Below the pieces are notes generated by a model, which ran no database searches, had not been told where the DNA came from, and saw only the letters and a list, made by a program, of their open reading frames with translations. Positions 6,330 through 13,738 of a stretch of 17,828 bases of DNA are shown here, piece by piece; the stretch's first letter is position 1; every line of letters begins with the position of its first letter. The DNA comes from Falsiroseomonas sp044341625 (GTDB lineage: Bacteria > Pseudomonadota > Alphaproteobacteria > Acetobacterales > Acetobacteraceae). The stretch covers positions 1 to 17,828 of the forward strand of contig JBIIRI010000068.1 of assembly GCA_044341625.1 (NCBI GenBank). The letters are read 5' to 3'. A program made the position numbers and the translations under genes.

Positions 6330-7454
6330 CTATCCCTGGGGCTGGGCCACCGGGCGGCGGCCCACCTGGACCGGAATCTCGCTCGGCCGGCCCTCCCGCA
6401 GCACCGAAAGCCGCACGGTCTGGCCGGGCGGGATGGCGGCGATGTTGCGGACCAGCGCGCGCGAGGTCTCGACCCGCTCGCCATTGATGGCGAGCACCTG
6501 GTCCCCCTGGCGGAGGCCCGCCCGCGCCGCGGGGCTGCCACGCTCGACGCCGGCCACCAGCACGCCGCGGGCGCTGGGCGTGCCACGCCGGCCGGGCTCC
6601 TCCGGCGGCTGGTCCTGCACCGCCACGCCAAGCCAGCCGCGCTCCACCCGCCCGGTGGCGCGCAATTGGCCGATGATCGGCCGCGCGAGGTCGGAGGGCA
6701 CCGAGAAGGCGATGCCGGCGGAGGCGCCGGAGGGCGAATAGATCGCCGTGTTGATGCCGATCACCTCGCCCGCCAGGTTGAACAGCGGCCCGCCGGAATT
6801 GCCGGGATTGATGGGCGCATCCGTCTGGAGGAAGTCGTCGAAGGGGCCGGAGCCGATGTCCCGGCCACGGCCGGAGACGATACCGACCGTCACCGTGCCG
6901 CCGAGGCCGAAGGGATTGCCGGCCGCCATCACCCATTGCCCGACGCGGACCGCGCCGGACTGGCCCCAGGGCACGGAAGGCAGAGGCGCCCGCGCCTCCA
7001 CCCGCAGCAAGGCGAGGTCGGTCAGGTCGTCGGCGCCCACGACGCGCGCCGCGTAATCCTGCCCCCCCTGGGTCGAGACGACGACCCGCGTCGCATTGCC
7101 GACGACATGCGCGGCGGTGACGACAAGCCCCGACGGGTCCAGGATGAAGCCCGATCCCGCGCCCTGGATCGGTTGGCGCCCGCGCCGTTCGCGGAGTTGG
7201 CGTTCGAGCGGCGTGCCGCGCCATTCGGGGGGGATGTCCAGGCGGGCCTCGGAGGTGACGGAGATGTTCACGACGGCGGGCAGCACCCGTTCCGCGAGGT
7301 CGGCGAAGTCGGGCAGCCCGGCGATGGCGCCCCGCTGCGCCTGGGCCGGTGGCGGCACGGCGCAGCCGGCGAGCGGGGCGAATGCCAGGACCGCCAGGGA
7401 CCGCCTGGAGATCGCAGGGCGCGCAAGCGGGTGGCCGTTGGGTGCGGGCGGCAT
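6330..7454 (-). CDS. HtrA/DegP-type serine protease with one PDZ domain, likely lipoprotein
   Basis: A 374-residue trypsin-fold protease of the HtrA family, which degrades or refolds damaged envelope proteins. The catalytic triad is visible: H116 in T-A-A-H-V-V, D146 in D-L-T-D-L-A-L-L and S220 in N-P-G-N-S-G-G-P-L. A single PDZ domain follows (about 270-362: G-W-L-G-V, then G-D-Q-V-L-A-I-N-G). The N-terminus has an S-R-R-S-L-A-V motif, a short hydrophobic stretch and the lipobox L-A-G-C31, suggesting a Tat-exported lipoprotein tethered to the membrane. I chose ATG 7454, which has GAGG just upstream. ATG 7493 and GTG 7550 are also in frame, but 7550 overlaps the likely promoter. It lies upstream of a regulator/kinase pair, consistent with an envelope-stress unit. 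It has one PDZ rather than the two of DegP. Confidence 0.92.
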   Translation of the reverse strand: MPPAPNGHPLARPAISRRSLAVLAFAPLAGCAVPPPAQAQRGAIAGLPDFADLAERVLPAVVNISVTSEARLDIPPEWRGTPLERQLRERRGRQPIQGAGSGFILDPSGLVVTAAHVVGNATRVVVSTQGGQDYAARVVGADDLTDLALLRVEARAPLPSVPWGQSGAVRVGQWVMAAGNPFGLGGTVTVGIVSGRGRDIGSGPFDDFLQTDAPINPGNSGGPLFNLAGEVIGINTAIYSPSGASAGIAFSVPSDLARPIIGQLRATGRVERGWLGVAVQDQPPEEPGRRGTPSARGVLVAGVERGSPAARAGLRQGDQVLAINGERVETSRALVRNIAAIPPGQTVRLSVLREGRPSEIPVQVGRRPVAQPQG

Positions 7455-7505
7455 GAGGCCTCGAAACGCGGGCGGGGCTGGGTTGCGGGACATGGCGTGC
7501 AGTGC

Positions 7506-7534
7506 AGCATGTGGGAGCGCCGGCCGCGGTTCAA
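7506..7534 (-). promoter_or_regulatory. Possible sigma-70-like promoter of the protease operon
   Basis: On the minus strand TTGAAC (7534-7529) is separated by 17 bp from CATGCT (7511-7506). The -35 matches 4 of 6 consensus positions and the -10 matches 3 of 6. It would start RNA near 7499, some 45 bases before ATG 7454. The match is weak, but it is well placed in the gap between divergent genes. Confidence 0.25.
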
Positions 7535-7568
7535 CCGGATTGATCGTCACATGTTAGCACGCGGAACG

Positions 7569-8684
7569 ATGCGGCCGGCCTATGCCGGGGGCGGGGCGAT
7601 CCTGGCCGGGGTGGGGCTGGCGCGCTTCGCCTATGTGCCGCTGTTCCCGGCCATGGTGGCGGCGGGCTGGGTGGATGGCGCCGAGGCCGGGCTGCTGGGG
7701 GCGGGGAATTTCGCTGGCTACCTGATCGGCGTGCTGGCGGGGCGGCGACTGGCGGCCGGGATCGGCGTGCCGCGCGCGCTCGATGCGGGGATGGGGCTGG
7801 CCGTGCTGGCTTTCGCCGCCTGCGCCGTCCAGGGCGGGGTGCTCTGGCTGCTGGCCTGGCGCGCGCTGGCGGGCATGGCGGGCGGGGTGCTGATGGCGCT
7901 GGCCGGGCCTTCGGTGCAGGCCAGCGTCCCACCGGAGCGGCGCGGCGCGGCGAGCGGCATCGTGATGACCGGGGTCGGCACCGGGGTGATCGCCGGGGGC
8001 GTCGCTGTGCCGCTGCTGCTGGCGGGCGGCCTGCCGGCGGCCTGGCTCGGGCTGGCGGCCGCGACAGCGCTGGTCTGGGCCCTGGCCCGCGGCAGCTGGC
8101 CCGATCCGCCGGCCCTGCCGGCGGAAGCGGCGGTCCAGGCCGCGCCGCGCGCGGGAAGGTTGCTCGCGGCCTATGCGCTGTCGGGGGCGGGGATGGTGCC
8201 GCCGATGGTCTATCTCTCGGACCTCGCGGTGCGCGGCCGGGGGCTGCCGATCGAGGCAGGGTCGGCGGTCTGGATCGGCTTCGGGCTGGGGGCGCTGCTC
8301 GGCACGCTGCTCGGGGGGCGGCTGGCGCAGCGGGCGGGCGGGCGACGGGCGCTACTGGTCTGGATGGGGGTGCAGGTGGCCGCGCTGGCCGCCGCGCTTG
8401 TGCCGGCCTGGCCAGCGCTGGTGCTGGCCGGCCCATTGAGCGGCTTCGCCGGCGTCGGGGCGACGGCCGTGACGCTGGTCGCCGCACGAGAGGTGGCGGG
8501 CGCGCAGGCCGGGGTGATCTGGGTCCGCGCCACGGCGGCCTACGCGGTCGCGCAGGTCGGCTTCTCCTTCGCCCTGGCCGCGCTGTTCGGCGCGACGGGC
8601 GACAGCCACGCGGCGGTGTTCGGCGTCGGGCTCGCGCTGAGCGTCGCCGCGCTGGCGGTGGCCTGGGCCGGGCGGAAGGGATGA
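7569..8684 (+). CDS. YbfB/YjiJ-family MFS transporter
   Basis: A 371-residue, almost wholly hydrophobic protein with roughly twelve membrane segments. Its N-terminal G-V-G-L-A-R-F-A-Y-V-P-L-F-P-A-M block is the hallmark of the YbfB/YjiJ branch of the major facilitator superfamily. Other MFS features are the G-R-R-L-A loop between helices 2 and 3, and P-P-E-R-R-G-A-A-S-G-I-V-M-T-G-V-G-T-G-V near helix 5. The second half repeats the pattern, with G-A-L-L-G-T-L-L-G-G-R-L-A-Q-R. I chose ATG 7569; an in-frame ATG at 7551 would add six residues. Neither start has a well-spaced Shine-Dalgarno sequence. It is transcribed divergently from the protease. The substrate is unknown; characterised relatives are putative efflux or uptake carriers. 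Confidence 0.87.
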   Translation: MRPAYAGGGAILAGVGLARFAYVPLFPAMVAAGWVDGAEAGLLGAGNFAGYLIGVLAGRRLAAGIGVPRALDAGMGLAVLAFAACAVQGGVLWLLAWRALAGMAGGVLMALAGPSVQASVPPERRGAASGIVMTGVGTGVIAGGVAVPLLLAGGLPAAWLGLAAATALVWALARGSWPDPPALPAEAAVQAAPRAGRLLAAYALSGAGMVPPMVYLSDLAVRGRGLPIEAGSAVWIGFGLGALLGTLLGGRLAQRAGGRRALLVWMGVQVAALAAALVPAWPALVLAGPLSGFAGVGATAVTLVAAREVAGAQAGVIWVRATAAYAVAQVGFSFALAALFGATGDSHAAVFGVGLALSVAALAVAWAGRKG

Positions 8685-8695
8685 GCGGACCCAGG

Positions 8696-8728
8696 AAAAA
8701 TCGGCGGCGCCCCGGGGGGACGCCGCCG
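8696..8728 (-). terminator. Hairpin with T-run in minus-strand orientation
   Basis: CGGCGGCG (8702-8709) pairs with CGCCGCCG (8721-8728), with an inner CCCCGGGG. AAAAA at 8696-8700 reads as a T-run after the hairpin on the minus strand. It lies 12 bp after the MFS stop. On the + strand it lacks a T-run, so it would best stop transcription running backward into the MFS gene. Confidence 0.5.
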
Positions 8729-8812
8729 GAAGTCGGGATGCTGGCCGGATAGGGGGGTGAACCGGCATCCGGGAGGGTATTCGGGGCGCGTGCTTGGCGG
8801 CCCCGCACCTTT

Positions 8813-8835
8813 ATCGCTCAGAAAGCTTGAGCGAT
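8813..8835. promoter_or_regulatory. 8-bp inverted repeat upstream of the CoA-transferase operon
   Basis: ATCGCTCA (8813-8820) and TGAGCGAT (8828-8835) form a perfect inverted repeat around GAAAGCT. It lies about 73 bp before the start codon and upstream of a weak TTTCTG-17 bp-TATCCT promoter candidate (8853-8881). That position would suit a regulator binding site, but no regulator gene is adjacent. Confidence 0.4.
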
Positions 8836-8907
8836 CCTTCTCGAGGCCGGTCTTTCTGGCGGGCGGGCAGGCGCCTATCCTGACACCATCGCGCCGGAGG
8901 GGATCGG

Positions 8908-10119
8908 ATGACGGAACGCACGCCGCCGCAGGGGCATGCCCGCAAGCTGCCGCTTGAGGGGTTCAAGGTGATCGAGCTCGGCCACTACATCGCCGGCCCC
9001 TTCGCCGCGCGGCTGCTGGCCGATATGGGCGCCGAGGTCATCAAGATCGAACCGCCCGAAGGCGATCCGCATCGCGGCTGGGGCAGCCAGGTGGACGGGC
9101 ATGCGGTGTGGTTCTCCATCCACGGCCGCAACAAGACCTGCATCACGCTGGACCTGAAATCGGCCGAGGGGCGGGAGAAGGTGAAGGCCCTGGCCGCCCG
9201 GGCCGATGCGCTGATCGAGAATTTCCGGCCCGGCTATCTCGAGCGGATCGGCCTTGGCCCCGATGTGCTGCAGGCGATCAATCCGAAGCTGACCATCGCG
9301 CGCGTCTCCGGCTACGGCCAGGACGGGCCGTATCGCGACAAGCCCGCCTTCGGCTCCATCGGGGAAGCGATGGGCGGCATCCGCCACCTGACCGCGACGC
9401 CCGGCGTCACCGACCACCCGCCGCCGCGCTGCGGCGTCTCCATCGCCGACGATGTCGCGGGGATCTACGCCGCCATGGCCGTGCTCGGCGCGGCCTGGGC
9501 GACGAAGGCCGATCCTGCCGCCAAGGGGCGCGTCATCGATGTCGACCTCGTCGGCTCCATCTTCTCCCTGATGGAGGGGATGCTGCCGGAATACGGGCTG
9601 TTCGGCTGGGTGCGCCAACCGCAGGGCGCGGCACTGCCGACGGCCGCACCCACCAACACCTATCTCTGCGCCGATGGGAAATGGCTCTGCGTCGGCGGCA
9701 ATTCGGATGCGATCTACAAGCGGCTGATGAAGGCGGTGGGGCGGGAGGATCTCGGCGAGGATCCGCGCATGGCGACCAATATCGGGCGCTGCGCGAATGT
9801 GAAGGAAATCGACGCGGCCATCGGCGCCTGGACCCGCACGCTGCCGGCGGCGGAGGCCGAGCGGATCCTGGAAGGGGTGGAGGTGCCGGTCTCGCGGCTC
9901 TACGACATCAAGGATTGCGCCGAGGACCCGCATTTCCGCGCGCGGCAGACGGTGATGGAAGTGGACGACCCGCTGATCGGCAAGATCCTGCATCCCGCCC
10001 CGCCTTTCCGCTTCGACGGCGTGAGCCCGGCCGAGATGGTGCGCTGGACCGCGCCGGCCATCGGCGCGCACAACGACCATGTGTTCCACGAATTGCTGGG
10101 AGAGGAACCGAAGGCATGA
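8908..10119 (+). CDS. CaiB/BaiF family (class III) CoA-transferase
   Basis: A 403-residue class III CoA-transferase, an enzyme that moves CoA between carboxylic acids in the cytoplasm. Family landmarks are the N-terminal L-E-G-F-K-V-I-E-L-G-H-Y-I-A-G-P (16-31), G-A-E-V-I-K-I-E-P-P-E-G-D-P (41-54) and N-K-T-C-I-T-L-D-L-K (75-84). E-N-F-R-P-G (104-109) and S-G-Y-G-Q-D-G-P-Y (134-142) follow. D181 in S-I-A-D-D-V-A-G is the expected catalytic aspartate that carries the acyl anhydride and glutamyl-like intermediate. ATG 8908 has an excellent Shine-Dalgarno (GGAGGGG, 8896-8902). The stop overlaps the next ATG by four bases (ATGA). The partner lyase suggests the substrate is 3-hydroxy-3-methylglutarate, citramalate or a similar acid, as for human SUGCT; this is an inference from context. 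Confidence 0.92.
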   Translation: MTERTPPQGHARKLPLEGFKVIELGHYIAGPFAARLLADMGAEVIKIEPPEGDPHRGWGSQVDGHAVWFSIHGRNKTCITLDLKSAEGREKVKALAARADALIENFRPGYLERIGLGPDVLQAINPKLTIARVSGYGQDGPYRDKPAFGSIGEAMGGIRHLTATPGVTDHPPPRCGVSIADDVAGIYAAMAVLGAAWATKADPAAKGRVIDVDLVGSIFSLMEGMLPEYGLFGWVRQPQGAALPTAAPTNTYLCADGKWLCVGGNSDAIYKRLMKAVGREDLGEDPRMATNIGRCANVKEIDAAIGAWTRTLPAAEAERILEGVEVPVSRLYDIKDCAEDPHFRARQTVMEVDDPLIGKILHPAPPFRFDGVSPAEMVRWTAPAIGAHNDHVFHELLGEEPKA

Positions 10120-11033
10120 CCCGGCGCGTCACCATCAGCGACGTCGCCCCGCGCGACGGGCTGCAGCCGATCGGCCCCTTCGTCCCGACCGAGACCAAGA
10201 TCGCGCTGCTGCGTGCCCTGTACGAGGCCGGCATCCGGCGGATGGAGGTCGGCAGCTTCGTCAGCCCCAAGGCCATCCCGCAGATGGCGGATACGGCAGA
10301 GGTGCTGAAGGCCGCCCTCACGCTCGATGGCCTGGAATCCACGGTGCTGGTGCCGAACCGCAAGGGCTACGAACTCGCCAAGGCCGCCGGCGCGCATCGC
10401 GTCGGCCTGTTCATGGCGGTGACCGAAAGCCACAACCAGTCGAACCTCAACCGGTCCCGGGCCGAGAGCTTCGCCGACCTGTCCGCCATCGTGCGCGATG
10501 CGGTCGCAGCGGGGATCAAGCTGCGATTCAACCTGTCCTGCTGCTTCCATTGCCCCTTCGAGGGCGTGGTGCCGGACCGCGACGCGCTGGACTGGGTGGA
10601 GCGCGCGGTCGCGCTCGATCCCTGGATGGAGGTCTCGATCTGCGACACCACCGGCAACGCGGCCCCCGACCAGGTCTCCCGCGTCGTGGGCCACGCGGTG
10701 CGGTCCTGGACGGCGCCGGATGGGTCCTGCCGCATCGCCTTCCACGGGCATGACACCTACGGCATGGGCGTTGCGAATGTCGCGGCCGCCTGGGAGGCGG
10801 GCTGCGACGTGATCGACAGCGCGGCGGGGGGCCTCGGGGGATGTCCCTTCGCGCCGGGCGCGACCGGCAATGTCGCGACCGAGGATGTCGCCTGGCTGTT
10901 CCGCCGCATGGGGGTCGAGACCGGGATCGACTGGTCGAAGCTGCTGGCCGCGGCGGACCTCGCAGCCGGCGTGCCGGGGGGCATGCCGGGCGGGCGGCTG
11001 CGCCAGGTGCCGGCGGCGCGCCAAGCGGCTTAA
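10116..11033 (+). CDS. Hydroxymethylglutaryl-CoA lyase family protein
   Basis: A 305-residue TIM-barrel lyase of the HMG-CoA lyase/DRE-TIM superfamily. HMG-CoA lyase splits 3-hydroxy-3-methylglutaryl-CoA into acetoacetate and acetyl-CoA, the last step of leucine breakdown. Visible residues are R13-D14 in P-R-D-G-L-Q, E44, the metal-binding pair H210 and H212 in F-H-G-H-D-T, the catalytic loop cysteine C243 in G-G-L-G-G-C-P-F-A-P-G-A-T-G-N, and N252. C-P-F-E-G (146-150) matches the C-P-Y-E-G of characterised enzymes. The start overlaps the CoA-transferase stop (ATGA), so translation is probably coupled. The other leucine-pathway genes (isovaleryl-CoA dehydrogenase, methylcrotonyl-CoA carboxylase) are absent nearby. 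The pair may therefore serve a free hydroxy-acid; citramalyl-CoA or a related ester is an alternative substrate. Confidence 0.9.
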   Translation: MTRRVTISDVAPRDGLQPIGPFVPTETKIALLRALYEAGIRRMEVGSFVSPKAIPQMADTAEVLKAALTLDGLESTVLVPNRKGYELAKAAGAHRVGLFMAVTESHNQSNLNRSRAESFADLSAIVRDAVAAGIKLRFNLSCCFHCPFEGVVPDRDALDWVERAVALDPWMEVSICDTTGNAAPDQVSRVVGHAVRSWTAPDGSCRIAFHGHDTYGMGVANVAAAWEAGCDVIDSAAGGLGGCPFAPGATGNVATEDVAWLFRRMGVETGIDWSKLLAAADLAAGVPGGMPGGRLRQVPAARQAA

Positions 11034-11050
11034 CGCGGCTGCGCGCCGCG
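11034..11050 (+). terminator. GC hairpin directly after the lyase stop codon
   Basis: CGCGGC (11034-11039), loop TGCGC, GCCGCG (11045-11050) form a perfect 6-bp stem right after the TAA. There is no T-run, so Rho-independent termination is uncertain. Confidence 0.35.
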
Positions 11051-11109
11051 CGGGCTGACGCCGAAGGACCGTCTGGCGGAACAGGGCTTGGCTCCGCTAC
11101 ATCAACGGC

Positions 11110-11613
11110 ATGCGTGCCGCGCTTGCCATGTTGCTTTTGCTCGGCCTCGCCGCCTGCGGGACCTCCCGCCAGACGGAGGCGCCTAGCGTCGCGCGGCCGC
11201 AGGTCGCGGAGCCGGTCTCCTGCGTGCCTTACGCGCGCGAACGATCGGGCATCCGGATCTCGGGCGATGCATGGAGTTGGTGGGACGGGGCGGCGGGCCG
11301 CTATGCGCGGTCCCGCGCGCCACGGCCAGGGTCCGTGCTGGTGATCGACCGGACGCCGGGGATGCGCGACGGGCATGTCGCCGTCGTCACCCGCACCGTC
11401 AGCAACCGGGAGATCCTGGTGGACCACGCGAACTGGGCCTCCGGCGCCGCGCGGGGGCGGATCGCGACCGACCAGCGGGTGGTGGATGTCTCCGCGCGCA
11501 ATGACTGGTCTTCCGTCCGCGTCTGGTATCCCCGCATCGATGCCCTTGGCGGCACCGTCTTCCCCGTGCGGGGCTTCGTGCATCCGGAACGGGTCACGCT
11601 CGCCGCGCGGTGA
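11110..11613 (+). CDS. CHAP-domain lipoprotein (putative peptidoglycan amidase/endopeptidase)
   Basis: A 167-residue envelope protein. The N-terminus is a lipoprotein signal (M-R-A-A-L-A-M-L-L-L-L-G-L-A-A-C16-G) with lipobox L-A-A-C. The rest matches a compact CHAP domain: nucleophile C38 in S-C-V-P-Y-A-R, A-W-S-W-W-D near 54-59, the P-R-P-G-S-V-L-V-I strand, catalytic H89 in G-H-V-A-V-V, and a D-H-A-N-W block at 105-109 that can supply the third polar residue. CHAP enzymes cut amide bonds in peptidoglycan peptides. ATG 11110 is the natural signal-peptide start, although it lacks a strong ribosome-binding site. It stands alone between the lyase and the Bug receptor, with no neighbour that explains its role. 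Family placement is firm; activity is inferred from the catalytic residues. Confidence 0.85.
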   Translation: MRAALAMLLLLGLAACGTSRQTEAPSVARPQVAEPVSCVPYARERSGIRISGDAWSWWDGAAGRYARSRAPRPGSVLVIDRTPGMRDGHVAVVTRTVSNREILVDHANWASGAARGRIATDQRVVDVSARNDWSSVRVWYPRIDALGGTVFPVRGFVHPERVTLAAR

Positions 11614-11678
11614 TCTTTTGGCGGCGCGCCGGCTCGGGCATGGTGGCGGGCGAAGAATCATCGGGAGGAACCAACGCC

Positions 11679-12650
11679 ATGACGCTCACCCGCCGCCGCC
11701 TTGCGGGCGCCGCCGCCCTTCTCGCCATCCCGTCGCTGGCGCGCGCGCAGGCTGGCTGGCCGGACCGGCCGGTGCGGGTGATCGTCGGCTTCCCCGGCGG
11801 CTCCACCCCCGACATCGCGGCCCGCGCGGTCGCGAGCCATTTCCAATCCGTCTTCGGCCAGCCCTTCGTGGTGGAGAACCGCGCCGGCGCCGGGGGCGCG
11901 ATCGGGACGGAAGCGATCGCGCGCGCCAATGACGGCCACACCATCGGCGTCTCCATCGGCGGGCCGGCCAGCACGGCGCGCATCCTGAACCCGCAATTGG
12001 CCTACGATCCGGCGACCGACCTGATGCCGGTCTCGCTGCTGGCGCGGCTACCCTTCGTCGTCGCGGTCCACCCGGCGGTGCCGGCGCAAAGCCTGGCGGA
12101 GCTGGTGGCGCATGCGAAGGCGAATCCGGGCCGGCTCAACTACGGCTCGGTTGGCGCGGGCACGCTCGGCCACCTGGTCACGGCGGAATTCGCGGCCCGG
12201 CACGGGCTGGATATGACGCATGTCCCGTTCCGCTCCGTGCCGCAATCGGTGACGGAGCTGGTGGCCGGGCGCATCCAGCTGATGGCCGCGGCGTCCGGCG
12301 CGGTGCTGGGGCAGGTGCGGGATGGGGCGGTGCGGGCCCTTGCGATCACCAGCGATGGCCGCTTCCCCCAGGCGCCGGAGATCCCGACGGCGACCGAGCA
12401 GAACGAGGGCAGCGCGGCCTATGGCTGGGTCGGGCTGTTCGCGCCCCCCGGCACGCCGGCCGAGCGGATCGCGCGCCTCGCGGCGGAAGCCGCGCGGGGG
12501 CTGGCCGTGCCGCAGACCCAGGCGGCGATGACGGCGGCGGGCTTCGAGATCGTCGGCAGCCAGCCCGATGCGCTCCGCCAGCTGGTTGCCAGCGAGATTG
12601 GCCGCTGGGGCCCGCTGATCCAGCGCCTCGGCATCCGCCCGGAGAGCTGA
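11679..12650 (+). CDS. Tripartite tricarboxylate transporter substrate-binding protein (Bug/TctC family)
   Basis: A 323-residue periplasmic receptor. The N-terminus T-R-R-R-L-A-G followed by a hydrophobic stretch and A-R-A-Q suggests a Tat-type signal cleaved near residue 24. Bug-family motifs follow: W-P-D-R-P-V-R-V-I-V-G-F-P-G-G-S-T-P-D, V-V-E-N-R-A-G-A-G-G-A-I-G-T, and the Y-G-S-V-G-A-G-T-L-G-H-L segment. H-V-P-F-R-S-V-P-Q-S and G-L-F-A-P-P-G-T-P complete the pattern. Such proteins deliver carboxylic acids to TctAB-type membrane pumps. The ATG at 11679 has GGGAGGA ten bases upstream. No tctA or tctB gene is nearby, so it is an orphan receptor, which is common in bacteria with many Bug genes. 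The ligand cannot be read from sequence. Confidence 0.93.
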   Translation: MTLTRRRLAGAAALLAIPSLARAQAGWPDRPVRVIVGFPGGSTPDIAARAVASHFQSVFGQPFVVENRAGAGGAIGTEAIARANDGHTIGVSIGGPASTARILNPQLAYDPATDLMPVSLLARLPFVVAVHPAVPAQSLAELVAHAKANPGRLNYGSVGAGTLGHLVTAEFAARHGLDMTHVPFRSVPQSVTELVAGRIQLMAAASGAVLGQVRDGAVRALAITSDGRFPQAPEIPTATEQNEGSAAYGWVGLFAPPGTPAERIARLAAEAARGLAVPQTQAAMTAAGFEIVGSQPDALRQLVASEIGRWGPLIQRLGIRPES

Positions 12651-12669
12651 GCAGGCGCCCGGAACAGCA

Positions 12670-12708
12670 AAAGGGGCGGTCCCTTGCGGGACCGCCCCTT
12701 TCTTTTTG
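12670..12708 (+). terminator. Strong Rho-independent terminator
   Basis: AAAGGGGCGGTCCC (12670-12683) pairs perfectly with GGGACCGCCCCTTT (12688-12701) around the tetraloop TTGC, followed by CTTTTT. It ends the Bug receptor gene and, with the A-run on its other side, may also terminate the convergent terC gene. Confidence 0.93.
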
Positions 12709-12724
12709 ACGGCGCTGGGGCCGT

Positions 12725-13738
12725 TCAGCCGATGTTGGCGTGTTCCGGCTTGTCGTTCCGGGTCTTCCAGAGCGAGTAGAGGACGCCGCCCGCGATCATC
12801 GCCAGCGTGACGCCGAGCGAGATGGCGGGATCGACCTTCCCGAAGATCTGGTTCCAGAAGATCTTACCGCCGATGAACACCAGCACCAGGGCAAGCGCAT
12901 ACTTCAGGTAGTGGAAGCGATGCACCATCGCGGCCAGCGCGAAGTACAGCGCGCGAAGGCCGAGGATCGCCATGATGTTCGCCGTGTAGACGATGAAGGT
13001 GTCGGTGGTGATCGCGAAGATCGCCGGCACGCTGTCCACCGCGAAGATCAGGTCGGCAATGTTGATGATGACCAGCGCCAGGAACAGCGGCGTGGCCCAG
13101 ACCACCACCTTGCCGCCCTTGGACGGGTCCGGCTTGCGGACGAAGAACTTCTGGGCGTGCAGTTCGTCCGTCACCCGCATGTGCTTGCGGAAGAACTTGA
13201 CCACCGGGTTCTTGGAGATGTCCGGATCGCTTTCCGGCACCACCAGCATCTTGATGCCGGTGGCGATCAGGAAGGCGCCGAAGATGTACAGAACCCAGCC
13301 GTATTCCTGGACCAGCGCAGCGCCGATCGCGATCATGATGCCGCGCAGCACGATCACCGCGATGATGCCCCAGACCAGCGCGCGGTACTGGTACTTCCGC
13401 GGGATGGCGAAGAAGCCGAAGATCAGGCTGATGACGAAGACGTTGTCGATGGACAGCGCCTTCTCGATGAAGAAGCCGGTGAAATAGGTTATGCCGGCAT
13501 GGGTGCCGTCGCTGGTGGTGATGTAGCCCGATTCGTAGGCCCACCAGATCGCGCCGCCATACAGGATGGCGAAGCCGATATAGAAGGCGGACAGCCAGAG
13601 GCTCTCGCTGATGCCCATCTCCTTGTCCTCCTTGTGGAGGACGCCGAGGTCGAAGGCCAGCAGCGCGAGCACGATGGTGAAGAAGCCCGCCCACATCCAG
13701 ATGGGCTTGCCGATCCACTCGGCTAACATGAATTCCAT
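12725..13738 (-). CDS. TerC family integral membrane protein
   Basis: A 337-residue inner-membrane protein with about eight or nine hydrophobic helices. TerC signatures are F-D-L-G-V-L-H-K-E-D near residue 30, E-K-A-L-S-I-D-N-V-F-V in the third or fourth helix, and A-D-L-I-F-A-V-D-S-V-P-A-I-F-A-I in the second half. These acidic residues lie in the membrane. Members include E. coli Alx and TerC, and several are linked to manganese export or tellurite resistance. A charged cytoplasmic loop (about residues 170-215, K-N-P-V-V-K-F-F-R-K-H-M-R-V) separates the halves. I chose ATG 13738 (M-E-F-M-L-A-E-W); ATG 13729 is a second option. A GGGAG lies 12 bases upstream. It converges on the Bug receptor at a shared terminator. 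The ion is inferred only from the family. Confidence 0.93.
   Translation of the reverse strand: MEFMLAEWIGKPIWMWAGFFTIVLALLAFDLGVLHKEDKEMGISESLWLSAFYIGFAILYGGAIWWAYESGYITTSDGTHAGITYFTGFFIEKALSIDNVFVISLIFGFFAIPRKYQYRALVWGIIAVIVLRGIMIAIGAALVQEYGWVLYIFGAFLIATGIKMLVVPESDPDISKNPVVKFFRKHMRVTDELHAQKFFVRKPDPSKGGKVVVWATPLFLALVIINIADLIFAVDSVPAIFAITTDTFIVYTANIMAILGLRALYFALAAMVHRFHYLKYALALVLVFIGGKIFWNQIFGKVDPAISLGVTLAMIAGGVLYSLWKTRNDKPEHANIG

Noticed and set aside
6238..7224. Minus-strand extension upstream of the response regulator
   Set aside because: It is an out-of-frame reading of the protease gene; the standard M-R-I-L-L-V-E-D-D start is at 6237.
6246..7550. Plus-strand extension of the MFS frame by about 440 codons
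   Set aside because: The extension is antisense to the protease gene and encodes a charged, repetitive sequence; the transporter begins at 7569.
7455..7600. Alphaproteobacterial ECF sigma (GGAAC-N16/17-CGTT) promoter for the protease
   Set aside because: A GGAAC occurs at 7563 on the wrong strand and without a CGTT at proper spacing.
9108..10115. Upstream extension of the lyase frame through the CoA-transferase gene
   Set aside because: It is a different-frame shadow; ATG 10116 gives the canonical lyase N-terminus with an ATGA overlap.
12740..13726. Plus-strand open frame of 328 codons opposite terC
   Set aside because: It is an antisense shadow rich in D, H, Q and R, with no domain; terC on the other strand is clear.
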